In this document: one piece after another, positions 8,280-15,721 of the stretch
How positions within the stretch are numbered: position 1 is the stretch's first letter
Layout of the letters: the number at the start of each line of letters is the position of its first letter
Origin: Sphingomonadales bacterium
GTDB taxonomy: Bacteria; Pseudomonadota; Alphaproteobacteria; Sphingomonadales; Sphingomonadaceae
NCBI GenBank assembly: GCA_018971065.1
Contig: JAGWVC010000046.1
Span: 1 to 29,763 of the forward strand
Direction of reading: 5' to 3'
DNA: 29,763 bases
Notes under the pieces: generated by a model
What the model was told of the DNA's origin: nothing
The model's input: only the letters and a program-made list of their open reading frames with translations
Databases searched by the model: none
Position numbers and translations under genes: made by a program

Positions 8280-9011
8280 ATGAAACCGAACTTCACCGTG
8301 ATGCTGGCACTGGCCGCCCTGGCCAGCCAGCCCGCCCTGGCCCAGACTGCCGCACCCGCCGCTGCCCCTGCCGCCGCCCCCAAGCACGTCCTGCATTACC
8401 TCGACGCGGCCACGCTGACGCCCGCGCTGATGCTGCCGCCCGCGCCCGAACGCGGTTCGGCGCGCGAGAAGCTGGAGTTGGAAACGCTGCACCGCATGAT
8501 CGCGGCCGCCAGTCCCGAGCGGCTGAAGCTGGCCGCGGCGGACAGCGACAACGAGGACCCGTCGATCTTCAACGCGGCGATGGGCCATGACCTGCGCAAG
8601 CTGCCGGCAACCTGGGCACTGCTCAGCGCGGTGCAGGAAGAGATCGATGTGACCATCGGCATGGCCAAGCAGTCGTTCGGCCGCCTGCGCCCCTATGGCG
8701 TCGATGCGACGATGCCGACTTGCGTTCCGGTCAACCGTGACAAGCCGGCGCGCGCTTATCCCAGCGGCCATGCCGGGCTGGGCTGGGGCGTGGGCTGGTT
8801 CCTGGTGCGGCTTGCCCCGGCAAAGGCCGCCGCGATCCTCGGCCGCGCCGACGATTATGCCATCAGCCGCCAACTCTGCGGCGTCCACTTCCCGTCCGAC
8901 ACCGAAGCCAGCCACATGCTGGGCACCGTGGTTGCCGAACGCCTGCTGTCCGACCCCCGTCTCGCCCCGCAGATCGCCGCCGCCCGCGCCGAACTTGCCG
9001 CCGCGAACTGA
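8280..9011 (+). CDS. Class A nonspecific acid phosphatase (PAP2 superfamily)
   Basis: A 243-residue periplasmic phosphatase with a signal peptide cleaved after ALA at about residue 21. An Ala/Pro-rich linker follows. All three PAP2/vanadium-haloperoxidase motifs are present: K130-x6-R137-P138 (KQSFGRLRP), P161-S-G-H164 (PSGHAG) and S196-R197-x5-H203-x3-D207 (SRQLCGVHFPSD). Histidine 203 should form the phosphoenzyme and His164 act as acid. The family releases phosphate from many organic phosphomonoesters. The gene follows the propeller gene by 35 bases with an AAGGA Shine-Dalgarno sequence, and precedes the TonB receptor by 31 bases. With the upstream Pho box this suggests phosphate scavenging. 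Confidence 0.92.
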   Translation: MKPNFTVMLALAALASQPALAQTAAPAAAPAAAPKHVLHYLDAATLTPALMLPPAPERGSAREKLELETLHRMIAAASPERLKLAAADSDNEDPSIFNAAMGHDLRKLPATWALLSAVQEEIDVTIGMAKQSFGRLRPYGVDATMPTCVPVNRDKPARAYPSGHAGLGWGVGWFLVRLAPAKAAAILGRADDYAISRQLCGVHFPSDTEASHMLGTVVAERLLSDPRLAPQIAAARAELAAAN

Positions 9012-9042
9012 TTTCAACGAACCGAACAAGATGAGGAAACCC

Positions 9043-11580
9043 ATGAACATCCGTCTGATGCAGGCCAGCCTGCTGATTACCACCGCGCTTGCCACCCCGG
9101 CTTTCGCGGCCGTTACAACCGGCGGCGCCGCCGCTGCCGCCACCGCCGCGCCCGCCGCTGCCGACGACGACCAGTCCACCTCGGCCAACCAGGCCGGCCA
9201 GGCCAACGACAAGAACTCGCTGACCACCGCCGACATCATCGTCATCGGTTCGCGCGCCGCCGAGGCCGCGCCGCTCACCGCCTCGCTGGCCACCACCCAG
9301 CCGCAGGCCGCGATCAGCCGCGAATTCATCGACAACGCCAATGCCGCGTCCGACTTCAACGAACTGATCGCGCTGACGCCGGGCGTCTCGATCTCGGGCA
9401 CCAGCAACGGCCAGGGCTTCGGCGAATCGAAGGCCACGATCCGCGGCTTCCAGGACGGCGAATACAACGTCACCTATGACTCGATCCCGTTCGCCGACAC
9501 CAACAACCCCACGCACCATTCGACCGCGTTCTTCCCGTCGAACACCATCGAGACCGTCGTCGTCGATCGCGGCCCGGGCAACGCCAGCCAGCTTGGCCAG
9601 GCCACCTATGGCGGCAACATCAACATGTATTCGCGCGCCGCGACCGACAAGGCCGGCGGCCAGGTCGAGGGCATCCTCGGCAACTGGAACAGCTTCATCG
9701 GCCGCGTCGAATTCCAGACCGGCAAGATGGAGCACTTCCACGATGCCAAGCTGGTCGTTGCCGGCCAGTTCCTGCGCTCGGACGGCGCGCTGACCAACTC
9801 GCCGGTCAACTCGAAGAACCTCTACGCGAAGCTGGTCCTGCCGCTGGGCGCCAGCAACACGCTGACCGCGATGAGCACCTGGAACCGCAACTTCTACTAT
9901 CAGTCGGACGTGTCGAAGGGCACCACCTGCGGCAGCGCCACCACCGCCGGCGCCGGCCTGCTGACCGCCGCCGACGCCAGCGGAAACGCGCTGACCCAGC
10001 TTACCGGCGAGAACTGTGCGGCGACTTCGGAAGCTGGCCTGTTCGGCAAGAACTACGGCATGTCCGACGATCCGACCAAGGCCAGCAACTACAAGTACAA
10101 CCGTACCGACAAGACCACCGACTTCTCGTATCTGCGCCTGCAGAGCTCGTTGGGCAGCGGTTTCTCGATGGACAACCGCGTCTACATGTACGGCTATACC
10201 AACAACACCTATTCGGGCAACGGCTCGACCACCGCGAAGGTGGCCGCGGGCACCAACGTGCCGGTGTTCACGTTCAGCCCGCAGGCCAGCACCATCGTCA
10301 CCGGGTTCTCGGGCCTGGGCACCGTCGCCTCGCCCTACAAGGCGGTGAACGGCGCGGCCGCCACCGACGTGCTGGGCTACAACAAGCTGAACAAGTACCG
10401 CGTCTACGGCTACATCGGCCAGCTCAACTACGAGTTCAAGCAGGGCAAGATCCGCGTCGGCGGCTGGTACGAGCACGCCGACACCTGGCGCCACCTCTAT
10501 GACTTCGACTGGACCACGGGCCAGACCCCGGCCTACATCGAGAAGTTCAACAACGGCAGCGGCACCGCCGCCGCCAACGCGCTGCCCGGCATCGGCGTCG
10601 CCAACATCAAGTACGACCAGAACTCGGGCTGGAACCAGTACCAGATCTTCGCCGAGTTCGAGTTCCGCCCGGTCGAGACGCTGGCGATCACCCCGGGCAT
10701 CAAGTATGTCCACTTCACCCGTTCCACCGACGCGCTGGTGCAGGCCACCTCGCGCCTGCCCGCCAGCATGTCGGCCACCTGGACCAAGTCGCTGCCGTTC
10801 CTGACCGTGAACTGGCAGGCGAAGCCCAACTGGACGTTCTATGCCCAGTACGCGAAGGGCATGTATGTGCCCGACCTGTCGAGCTTCTACTCGGCTTCGA
10901 CCTCGCTGACCGATGCGCTGGCCGCGCTGCAGCCGCAGACGACGACCAACTACCAGGTCGGCACCGTCTGGCATGGCGAGAAGGTCAGCCTCGACCTCGA
11001 TGCCTACAAGATCGACGTGAAGAACAAGATCGGCACCTGCACCACCACCGGCTGCGATACCTCGCTGCTCGTCAACATCGGCGAGGTCCACTACAAGGGC
11101 GTCGAGGGCCAGGTCGCGGTCATGCCGGTCAAGGGGCTGACCCTGTTCGTCAACGCCGCCTACAACTATGCGCATTCGGCCACCACCGGCGCGCAGATCG
11201 GCAAGGCGCCGTTCACCACCGGCGCGGTCGGCGTCGTCTACAAGGCGAACGGCCTGCGCGTTTCGTTCAACCAGAAGTACACCGGTCCGCAGTACGCCAA
11301 CGAGTTCAGCGGCAACCCGAATATCCGCCTTTATCGCATCAAGCCCTATTCCACCGGCGAGTTCGCGATCAGCCAGGAATTCGGCGAGCGCTTCCGGCTC
11401 GGCGTCTCGGTGTCGAACGTGTTCAACAGCCGCGCGATCACCTCGATCTCGACCAGCTCATCGGGCGCGCCGACGGTGACCGTGAACGGCACCACCTACC
11501 AGAACGGCTATGGCCAGTTGGACCAGTTCAACTTCCTGCCGCCGCGCTCGTTCCAGGTGGACGCCCGCGTCAAGTTCTGA
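9043..11580 (+). CDS. TonB-dependent receptor of the phosphatase operon
   Basis: An 845-residue receptor with a signal peptide (cleavage near AFA-AV, residue 22), an Ala-rich linker and the TonB-box-like ADIIVIGSR at about residues 65-73. The plug has FNELIALTPGVSISG, ATIRGFQDGEYNVTYDSIPF and IETVVVDRGPGNASQLGQATYGGNINM. The barrel ends in RSFQVDARVKF with a terminal Phe, as outer-membrane barrels do. The ATG at 9043 is chosen because GAGGAA lies about 5 bases before it; an in-frame ATG at 9031 has no such signal. The frame is open much further upstream across the phosphatase gene, but that is antiphase shadow. Its place after the acid phosphatase suggests uptake of a phosphorus-containing or dephosphorylated compound; the substrate is unknown. 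Confidence 0.93.
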   Translation: MNIRLMQASLLITTALATPAFAAVTTGGAAAAATAAPAAADDDQSTSANQAGQANDKNSLTTADIIVIGSRAAEAAPLTASLATTQPQAAISREFIDNANAASDFNELIALTPGVSISGTSNGQGFGESKATIRGFQDGEYNVTYDSIPFADTNNPTHHSTAFFPSNTIETVVVDRGPGNASQLGQATYGGNINMYSRAATDKAGGQVEGILGNWNSFIGRVEFQTGKMEHFHDAKLVVAGQFLRSDGALTNSPVNSKNLYAKLVLPLGASNTLTAMSTWNRNFYYQSDVSKGTTCGSATTAGAGLLTAADASGNALTQLTGENCAATSEAGLFGKNYGMSDDPTKASNYKYNRTDKTTDFSYLRLQSSLGSGFSMDNRVYMYGYTNNTYSGNGSTTAKVAAGTNVPVFTFSPQASTIVTGFSGLGTVASPYKAVNGAAATDVLGYNKLNKYRVYGYIGQLNYEFKQGKIRVGGWYEHADTWRHLYDFDWTTGQTPAYIEKFNNGSGTAAANALPGIGVANIKYDQNSGWNQYQIFAEFEFRPVETLAITPGIKYVHFTRSTDALVQATSRLPASMSATWTKSLPFLTVNWQAKPNWTFYAQYAKGMYVPDLSSFYSASTSLTDALAALQPQTTTNYQVGTVWHGEKVSLDLDAYKIDVKNKIGTCTTTGCDTSLLVNIGEVHYKGVEGQVAVMPVKGLTLFVNAAYNYAHSATTGAQIGKAPFTTGAVGVVYKANGLRVSFNQKYTGPQYANEFSGNPNIRLYRIKPYSTGEFAISQEFGERFRLGVSVSNVFNSRAITSISTSSSGAPTVTVNGTTYQNGYGQLDQFNFLPPRSFQVDARVKF

Positions 11581-11610
11581 TGATGGCAACCGGCAACGGT
11601 TGCAGATGGC

Positions 11611-11646
11611 ACGGCGCCTCATCCACGGATGGGGCGCCGTTCTCTT
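11611..11646 (+). terminator. Rho-independent terminator of the phosphatase operon
   Basis: ACGGCGCCTCATCC pairs with GGATGGGGCGCCGT, a near-perfect GC-rich stem of up to 13 bp with a single T-G wobble and a tight loop, followed by TTCTCTT. It begins 30 bases after the TonB receptor stop codon, exactly where the operon should end. The stem is also strong on the other strand, but there it lacks a T-run. Confidence 0.85.
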
Positions 11647-11702
11647 GGAAGCCTGCTGCGCCATGACGCGTTGCAGGAAGGTAACGTGTGAAAGGAGCCG
11701 CC

Positions 11703-12491
11703 ATGAATCCGCCCTCTTCCGAAACCCGGGCCAGCGCGCAGGTGTTCCGGCGTGAAGCCCTGGCCAAGGTGCCGGCGGTGACGTTCGGCTTCTGGGTCAT
11801 CAAGATCATTGCCACCACCCTGGGCGAGACCGGGGCGGACCTGTTCACCCAGCAGTACGCGATGGGCTACCTGGCCGGCATCGCGCTGTTCGCCACGCCG
11901 CTGCTGCTGCTGGTCATCGTGCAAGTCCGTGCCATGCGGTTCCACCCGCTGCTCTACTGGGCGACCATCCTCGCCTCCACCACCGCCGGCACCGCGCTGG
12001 CCGACTTCTTCGATCGTGACTTGGGGATCGGCTATGCCGGTGGTTCGGCGGTGCTGCTGTCCTGCGTGGCCGGAAGTCTGCTGGCCTGGCGGCTGGTGCT
12101 GGGCACGGTTTCGGTTGACAGCGTGCGCGGCCCCCGGGCCGAGCTGTTCTACTGGCTGACGATCACCTTCTCGCAGACGCTGGGCACCGCGCTGGGCGAC
12201 TGGACCGCCGACGAGACCCCGCTGGGTTACCTTGGCGGCGCCGCGCTGTTCGGCGGCACGCTGGCGGTGCTGGCGCTGCTGTACCGGCGCACGCAAGTCT
12301 CGCGCGTCGTGCTGTTCTGGGCGGCGTTCATCCTCACCCGGCCGCTGGGCGCGACGCTGGGCGATTTCCTCGACAAGCCGCTGGCGCAGGGAGGGCTGAA
12401 CCTGGGTCGCGATGCGGCCACGGCGGTGCTGGTCGCGGTCTTCGCGCTGTGCCTGTGGCGCGTGCCGCAACGCGCCGGCGCCGCGCACTGA
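11703..12491 (+). CDS. COG4705-type membrane protein with four GxxxxD repeats
   Basis: A 262-residue, very hydrophobic protein with about eight membrane helices and no signal peptide. A short motif recurs four times at the start of paired helices: TLGETGAD (D46), TAGTALAD (D101), TLGTALGD (D166) and PLGATLGD (D221). GIGYAGG and PLGYLGG follow the second and third. The spacing of the aspartates (55, 65, 55) suggests two-helix units duplicated twice. The family (uncharacterised membrane-anchored protein) has no firmly known function to me; acidic residues within membrane repeats make ion or metal transport a reasonable guess. AAAGGAG five bases before the ATG at 11703 fixes the start over a GTG at 11688. 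It is a single gene between a terminator and an AT-rich gap. Confidence 0.75.
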   Translation: MNPPSSETRASAQVFRREALAKVPAVTFGFWVIKIIATTLGETGADLFTQQYAMGYLAGIALFATPLLLLVIVQVRAMRFHPLLYWATILASTTAGTALADFFDRDLGIGYAGGSAVLLSCVAGSLLAWRLVLGTVSVDSVRGPRAELFYWLTITFSQTLGTALGDWTADETPLGYLGGAALFGGTLAVLALLYRRTQVSRVVLFWAAFILTRPLGATLGDFLDKPLAQGGLNLGRDAATAVLVAVFALCLWRVPQRAGAAH

Positions 12492-12885
12492 CCGGTGTGC
12501 GGGCGTTCGATTCTGGCTGAAGGAAGTTTCTGGCGGTGGAACAAGTCCGCTGCGAACCGCTCTCCCGCGAAATCGCAGATATCCCGAAATTTACAGGGGA
12601 AAAGTGGGCCAAACGCCGATCCTGGTGGAATCGACGTCGATTTAATGATGATTTATCTGATGCTTGTCCGGCCAATTCCCTAAAAGCTGGATCAGGGAAT
12701 TGGCGACAGCGAGTAGGAAAATTAATGCGATGCACCGCTGGTCAACAGGGAATGTGCAAGTCCAAGCCCAAACTGTGTTTTGGGTAGGGCGTTCTCTGTC
12801 AGTCCCGTTGACAGCCGGAGCCGGAGTTGCGTGCCCTGTTGCATACACTTGCCAATGCACCTCGCCGCTACGACTAGAGCGTACG
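12492..12885. other. Gene-poor gap with lower GC
   Basis: This 394-base stretch between convergent genes has visibly lower GC than its surroundings, mainly 12575-12740. Short open frames on both strands show no recognisable domain, no Shine-Dalgarno sequence and poor codon use. It contains one clear perfect inverted repeat (listed separately). The composition and debris-like frames suggest an old insertion or decayed repeat element, but I recognise no insertion-sequence end. Confidence 0.5.
12671..12704. repeat. Perfect 11-bp inverted repeat (hairpin)
   Basis: GCCAATTCCCT (12671-12681) and AGGGAATTGGC (12694-12704) are exact reverse complements separated by 12 bases. No T-run follows on either strand, so it is not a textbook terminator. 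It lies between convergent genes in low-GC sequence and may be a terminator-like hairpin for either strand or part of a decayed repeat. Confidence 0.6.
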
Positions 12886-14115
12886 TCACGCCGCGCGGTG
12901 GAGCTGCACACAAGCAGCATCGGCGACAGCTTTGGCGCGGGCTTCTGCTAACGCGCGATCGCCGTCGCAGGCCATGACGCAGGCGACGCGGTCGGCATTA
13001 TCGAACGGCGGACAGACGTCCTGGCCAGGGTAGGCGTGCATCATCACCAAGACGCCTTCGGGTATGGCAGGTGGCAGGATGATCTTGTCGAGCACGCCCC
13101 ATGCAGCGGCCGCAATCCAGCGGGTGACAGCGTGGCGGGGCTGCGCTTCCGGCGGCGGCATGGCGCCATCGGCGTGCAATCCGATCAGGTCGGCATGGAT
13201 CGACCGTCCGCGCGCCAGGTCTAGCAGGCGCGGCAGGCGGGCGCCGACGAGGCGGGGGTTGATCTCGACCAGGCGCGGTCCATCGGTGGTCAGCATCAGT
13301 TCGATATGCGCGGCGCCCTGGTCGAAGCCGATCGCGTCGAGCAGGGCAACGACATGTGCCTCGATGGCGGCGAACTGGCCGACGTTGGTGGTGAAGCAGC
13401 CGCCACGGATCGCAAACGAGGGCGGCGGGAAGAACAGCTTCTCGTTGACGCCGAGAAGCTGGTGCCGGCCGTCGCAGGAAAGCGTGTCGCAGCCGACCAG
13501 CACGCCTTCCAGCAGCCGCTCGACCAGCATGGCCCCGCGCGCGGCCACGCCGAGGCCGTAATGGCCTGGGCCGGCCGCGACCAGTTCGGGCATCTGGTGA
13601 AGCGCGGCAAGGTCGTGCTCGTCGCGGATCGCGAACACGTTCTGCGAGCCGAAGCCGTCGGTCGGCTTGACCACGACCGGCAGGCCGATTTGCGCCACGG
13701 CTGCCAGCAGTGTCTGCGGCGACGTCACGGTCAGGCACGGCGGCTGCGCCATCCCGGCCGCTGCCAGTCGTGCCCGCACCGCCTGCTTGTCCCGGCACAA
13801 GGCGGCCACCGCCGGATCGAGAAAACGCAGGCCGAGCGTCTGCGCGATCTGCGCCGCTTCGACAATGCGCAGGTCCTGCAGGCAAAGCACGGCATCGAAC
13901 CGAAGCGCCGCCAGTCGCGGCAGCAATTCAGCGCAATCGAAGGAACCGGCATCCAGCACGGTGATTCGTTCCAGCAGCGCGGCAATGTCGGGTTGGGCGC
14001 GATAATGCGCGGCATCGGCGGTGAGCAGGCAGGCTTCGTGCCCGGCCTCCAGCGCGTGCGCCAGCACGTCGGCATCGCTGCCGCCGGGCAGTTCCACCAC
14101 GAGCAGGCGGCTCAT
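12886..14115 (-). CDS. ATP-grasp ligase of the WD40/FGE-like operon
   Basis: A 409-residue ATP-grasp enzyme, expected to activate a carboxylate as acyl phosphate and join it to an amine or other nucleophile. The N-terminal pre-ATP-grasp fold (residues 1-110) starts with LLVVELPGG. LPVVVKPTDGFGSQNV (K150) is the lysine-plus-loop of the ATP site and MLVERLLEG (E199) the hinge. HIELMLTTDGPRLVEINPRLVG holds the metal ligands E272, E284 and N286. EINPRLVGARLPRLLDLARG is typical of amino-acid or peptide ligases of the biotin-carboxylase/carnosine-synthase-like branch. The ATG at 14115 shares ATGA with the stop of the FGE-like gene, so translation is coupled; the longer open frame upstream is a shadow. 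It is the last gene of the peptide operon. The substrate is unknown. Confidence 0.85.
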   Translation of the reverse strand: MSRLLVVELPGGSDADVLAHALEAGHEACLLTADAAHYRAQPDIAALLERITVLDAGSFDCAELLPRLAALRFDAVLCLQDLRIVEAAQIAQTLGLRFLDPAVAALCRDKQAVRARLAAAGMAQPPCLTVTSPQTLLAAVAQIGLPVVVKPTDGFGSQNVFAIRDEHDLAALHQMPELVAAGPGHYGLGVAARGAMLVERLLEGVLVGCDTLSCDGRHQLLGVNEKLFFPPPSFAIRGGCFTTNVGQFAAIEAHVVALLDAIGFDQGAAHIELMLTTDGPRLVEINPRLVGARLPRLLDLARGRSIHADLIGLHADGAMPPPEAQPRHAVTRWIAAAAWGVLDKIILPPAIPEGVLVMMHAYPGQDVCPPFDNADRVACVMACDGDRALAEARAKAVADAACVQLHRAA

Positions 14116-15134
14116 GCCGGGCTCTCCGCCAGCCGGAATCCCATCGCATAGGCGGCCGAGCGCGGATTGTGGCCGTGGCGGCGGCGGGTGCGGGCCAGGT
14201 CGGCAAAGCGCGAAAAGCAGCCGCCGCGCGCGATCCGGTAGCTGCCGTGGATCTGCACGAGATGGTCGCTCACCATCTCGCCGCCGGGGTAGGGGGCGTA
14301 AGCGTCGGTTACGTATTCCTCGACGTTGCCGCCCATGTCGAGCGCGCCGAACGGCGAGATTCCGGTCAGGAACGCGCCGACTGGCGACGTATCGAACAGG
14401 CCGCATTCGGCGGTATTGGCGCGTTCCGGCGAGAAGTGCGGCCCCCACGGGTATTCGCGGCCATCACGGGCAGCGGCGGCGAATTCCCATTCGGCTTCGG
14501 ACGGCAGTCGGAAGCGCCGTCCGGTGCGGGCGGAGAGCCAGCCGGCATAAGCGTCGGCGGCGGTGGCGCTGACGGTGTGGACCGGGTGATTGGCGCGTTC
14601 GGCCGGATAGCGGCGGAAGGCCCAGCCGCTGGGAATTTCAGGGTGGTCGGTTTCCAGCAGGAATTGCCGATATTCGGCGTTGGTTACCGGGAACCGGGCA
14701 ATGCGATAATCGGTCAGCGCGACAGCATGGCGCGGCGCTTCCTTGGCGATCCAGCTGCGATCGATGCCGAGATGCGCCAGTTCGGCGGTTGTGGCGTCGA
14801 TCGCGTCGGGATCGAGCCCGATCATGGCGATGCCGCCGGGAATGGCGATCATCGCCGGGGCCAGCGGGTCGATACGCGGATCGCCGGCCAGCGCCAGCAG
14901 GTTGCCGGCGGCGATGCGGGCAGCGAGCGTGGCGGTGGCATCGCTGACATGATCGAGCAGCGCCGAGACCGGGGCGGTGCGCAAGGCCGCCGTGGCGGCG
15001 GCGACGGCGGCCTGCAGATCGCTGACCACCAGCCGGTCGGGCAGGCCCAGCCGCTCGCGGTCGGTCATCGTGCCGCTGGCGCATTGCCAGGCCTCGAAGC
15101 GCGGCGCGTGCCAGCGGAGCGGTTGGGCGGTCAT
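14112..15134 (-). CDS. FGE-sulfatase-fold (SUMF1/EgtB/PvdO-type) enzyme
   Basis: A 340-residue protein whose C-terminal two thirds (from about residue 97) is a formylglycine-generating-enzyme fold. Motifs are IPGGIAMIGLD, PRHAVALTDYRIARFPVTNAEYRQFL, RFRLPSEAEWEFAAAARDG, FGALDMGGNVEEYV, YRIARGGCFSRFAD and the terminal MGFRLAE. The N-terminal 90 residues are helical, with LLALAGDPRI just before the fold; I see no DinB HxxxHxE iron site. True FGEs carry a catalytic cysteine pair near the C-terminus, while here only C306 in RGGC is found, at the place where Ser is usual (RGGS). A different oxidation or C-S chemistry, as in EgtB/PvdO relatives, is therefore likelier than formylglycine formation. 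The start at 15134 overlaps the FMN-reductase stop by ATGA. Confidence 0.8.
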   Translation of the reverse strand: MTAQPLRWHAPRFEAWQCASGTMTDRERLGLPDRLVVSDLQAAVAAATAALRTAPVSALLDHVSDATATLAARIAAGNLLALAGDPRIDPLAPAMIAIPGGIAMIGLDPDAIDATTAELAHLGIDRSWIAKEAPRHAVALTDYRIARFPVTNAEYRQFLLETDHPEIPSGWAFRRYPAERANHPVHTVSATAADAYAGWLSARTGRRFRLPSEAEWEFAAAARDGREYPWGPHFSPERANTAECGLFDTSPVGAFLTGISPFGALDMGGNVEEYVTDAYAPYPGGEMVSDHLVQIHGSYRIARGGCFSRFADLARTRRRHGHNPRSAAYAMGFRLAESPA

Positions 15135-15721
15135 GCGGCCTGGTCCTTGGACATGGTGGGGCGGGCGGCGAACGCACAGAAGCGGCGGACGCAGGCGCCC
15201 CAGTGATCGGTGGGAAGCAGCGGGTTGATGGCGCCGCTCTCGTCCCATGCGTCGGCGGCATAGGGCAGGCAGATCGTCTCGCCGAACGCGATGGCGCCGA
15301 CGTGCCCGAACAGCGCGCGCAAGGCGGCGATGCCGAGGCCGCCGCCGCTCCAGCCCGGTGTGGCGCTGAGCAGCAGCACCGGGCGATCGACGAAAGCATC
15401 GGGCGCGGCCGGATCGATGCGCGGCAGCCGCGAGACCCAGTCGATCAGGTTCTTGAGGAACGGGGTCATCAGCCCGTTGTATTCGGGGCTGGCAACGATC
15501 AGCGCGTCGGCGGCCACGAAGCGGGCATGGAGGGGGCGCAGGCGGTCCAGCAACGCGGGTTCATGCTCGCGATCCTGGTCGAACAGCGGCAGGTCCACAT
15601 CGTCACCGCGCAGCCGGTCGAGGATGACCCCGCCGGGCACGTGGCCGGACACCGCGTCGAGCAGTCGGCCGTTGAGAGACGCGCGGCGCTGACTGCCGCA
15701 GACCAGCAGCAGCCGGGTCAT
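15131..15721 (-). CDS. NADPH-dependent FMN reductase family protein
   Basis: A 196-residue flavodoxin-fold oxidoreductase. VCGSQRRASLNGRLL (residues 7-21) is the phosphate-binding loop for FMN, and ASPEYNGLMTPFLKNLIDWVSR is the signature around the isoalloxazine ring in the NAD(P)H:FMN reductase family (PF03358). Members reduce FMN, quinones, chromate or iron chelates with NADPH. The ATG at 15721 overlaps the WD40 stop codon (ATGA), and its own stop overlaps the FGE-like start in the same way. In this operon it could supply reduced flavin or electrons to the iron- or copper-type FGE-like enzyme; that is inference. Confidence 0.87.
   Translation of the reverse strand: MTRLLLVCGSQRRASLNGRLLDAVSGHVPGGVILDRLRGDDVDLPLFDQDREHEPALLDRLRPLHARFVAADALIVASPEYNGLMTPFLKNLIDWVSRLPRIDPAAPDAFVDRPVLLLSATPGWSGGGLGIAALRALFGHVGAIAFGETICLPYAADAWDESGAINPLLPTDHWGACVRRFCAFAARPTMSKDQAA

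Noticed and set aside
8863..11175. A 770-codon open frame on the minus strand
   Set aside because: Antisense shadow of the TonB receptor, low-complexity Val/Gly/Arg composition.
12536..12787. Short open frames in the low-GC gap
   Set aside because: No Shine-Dalgarno sequence, no domain, and codon use unlike the neighbouring genes.
12886..14448. Longer ATP-grasp protein starting at 14448
   Set aside because: The first 111 residues are a shadow of the FGE-like gene; the ATGA overlap at 14115 is the natural start.
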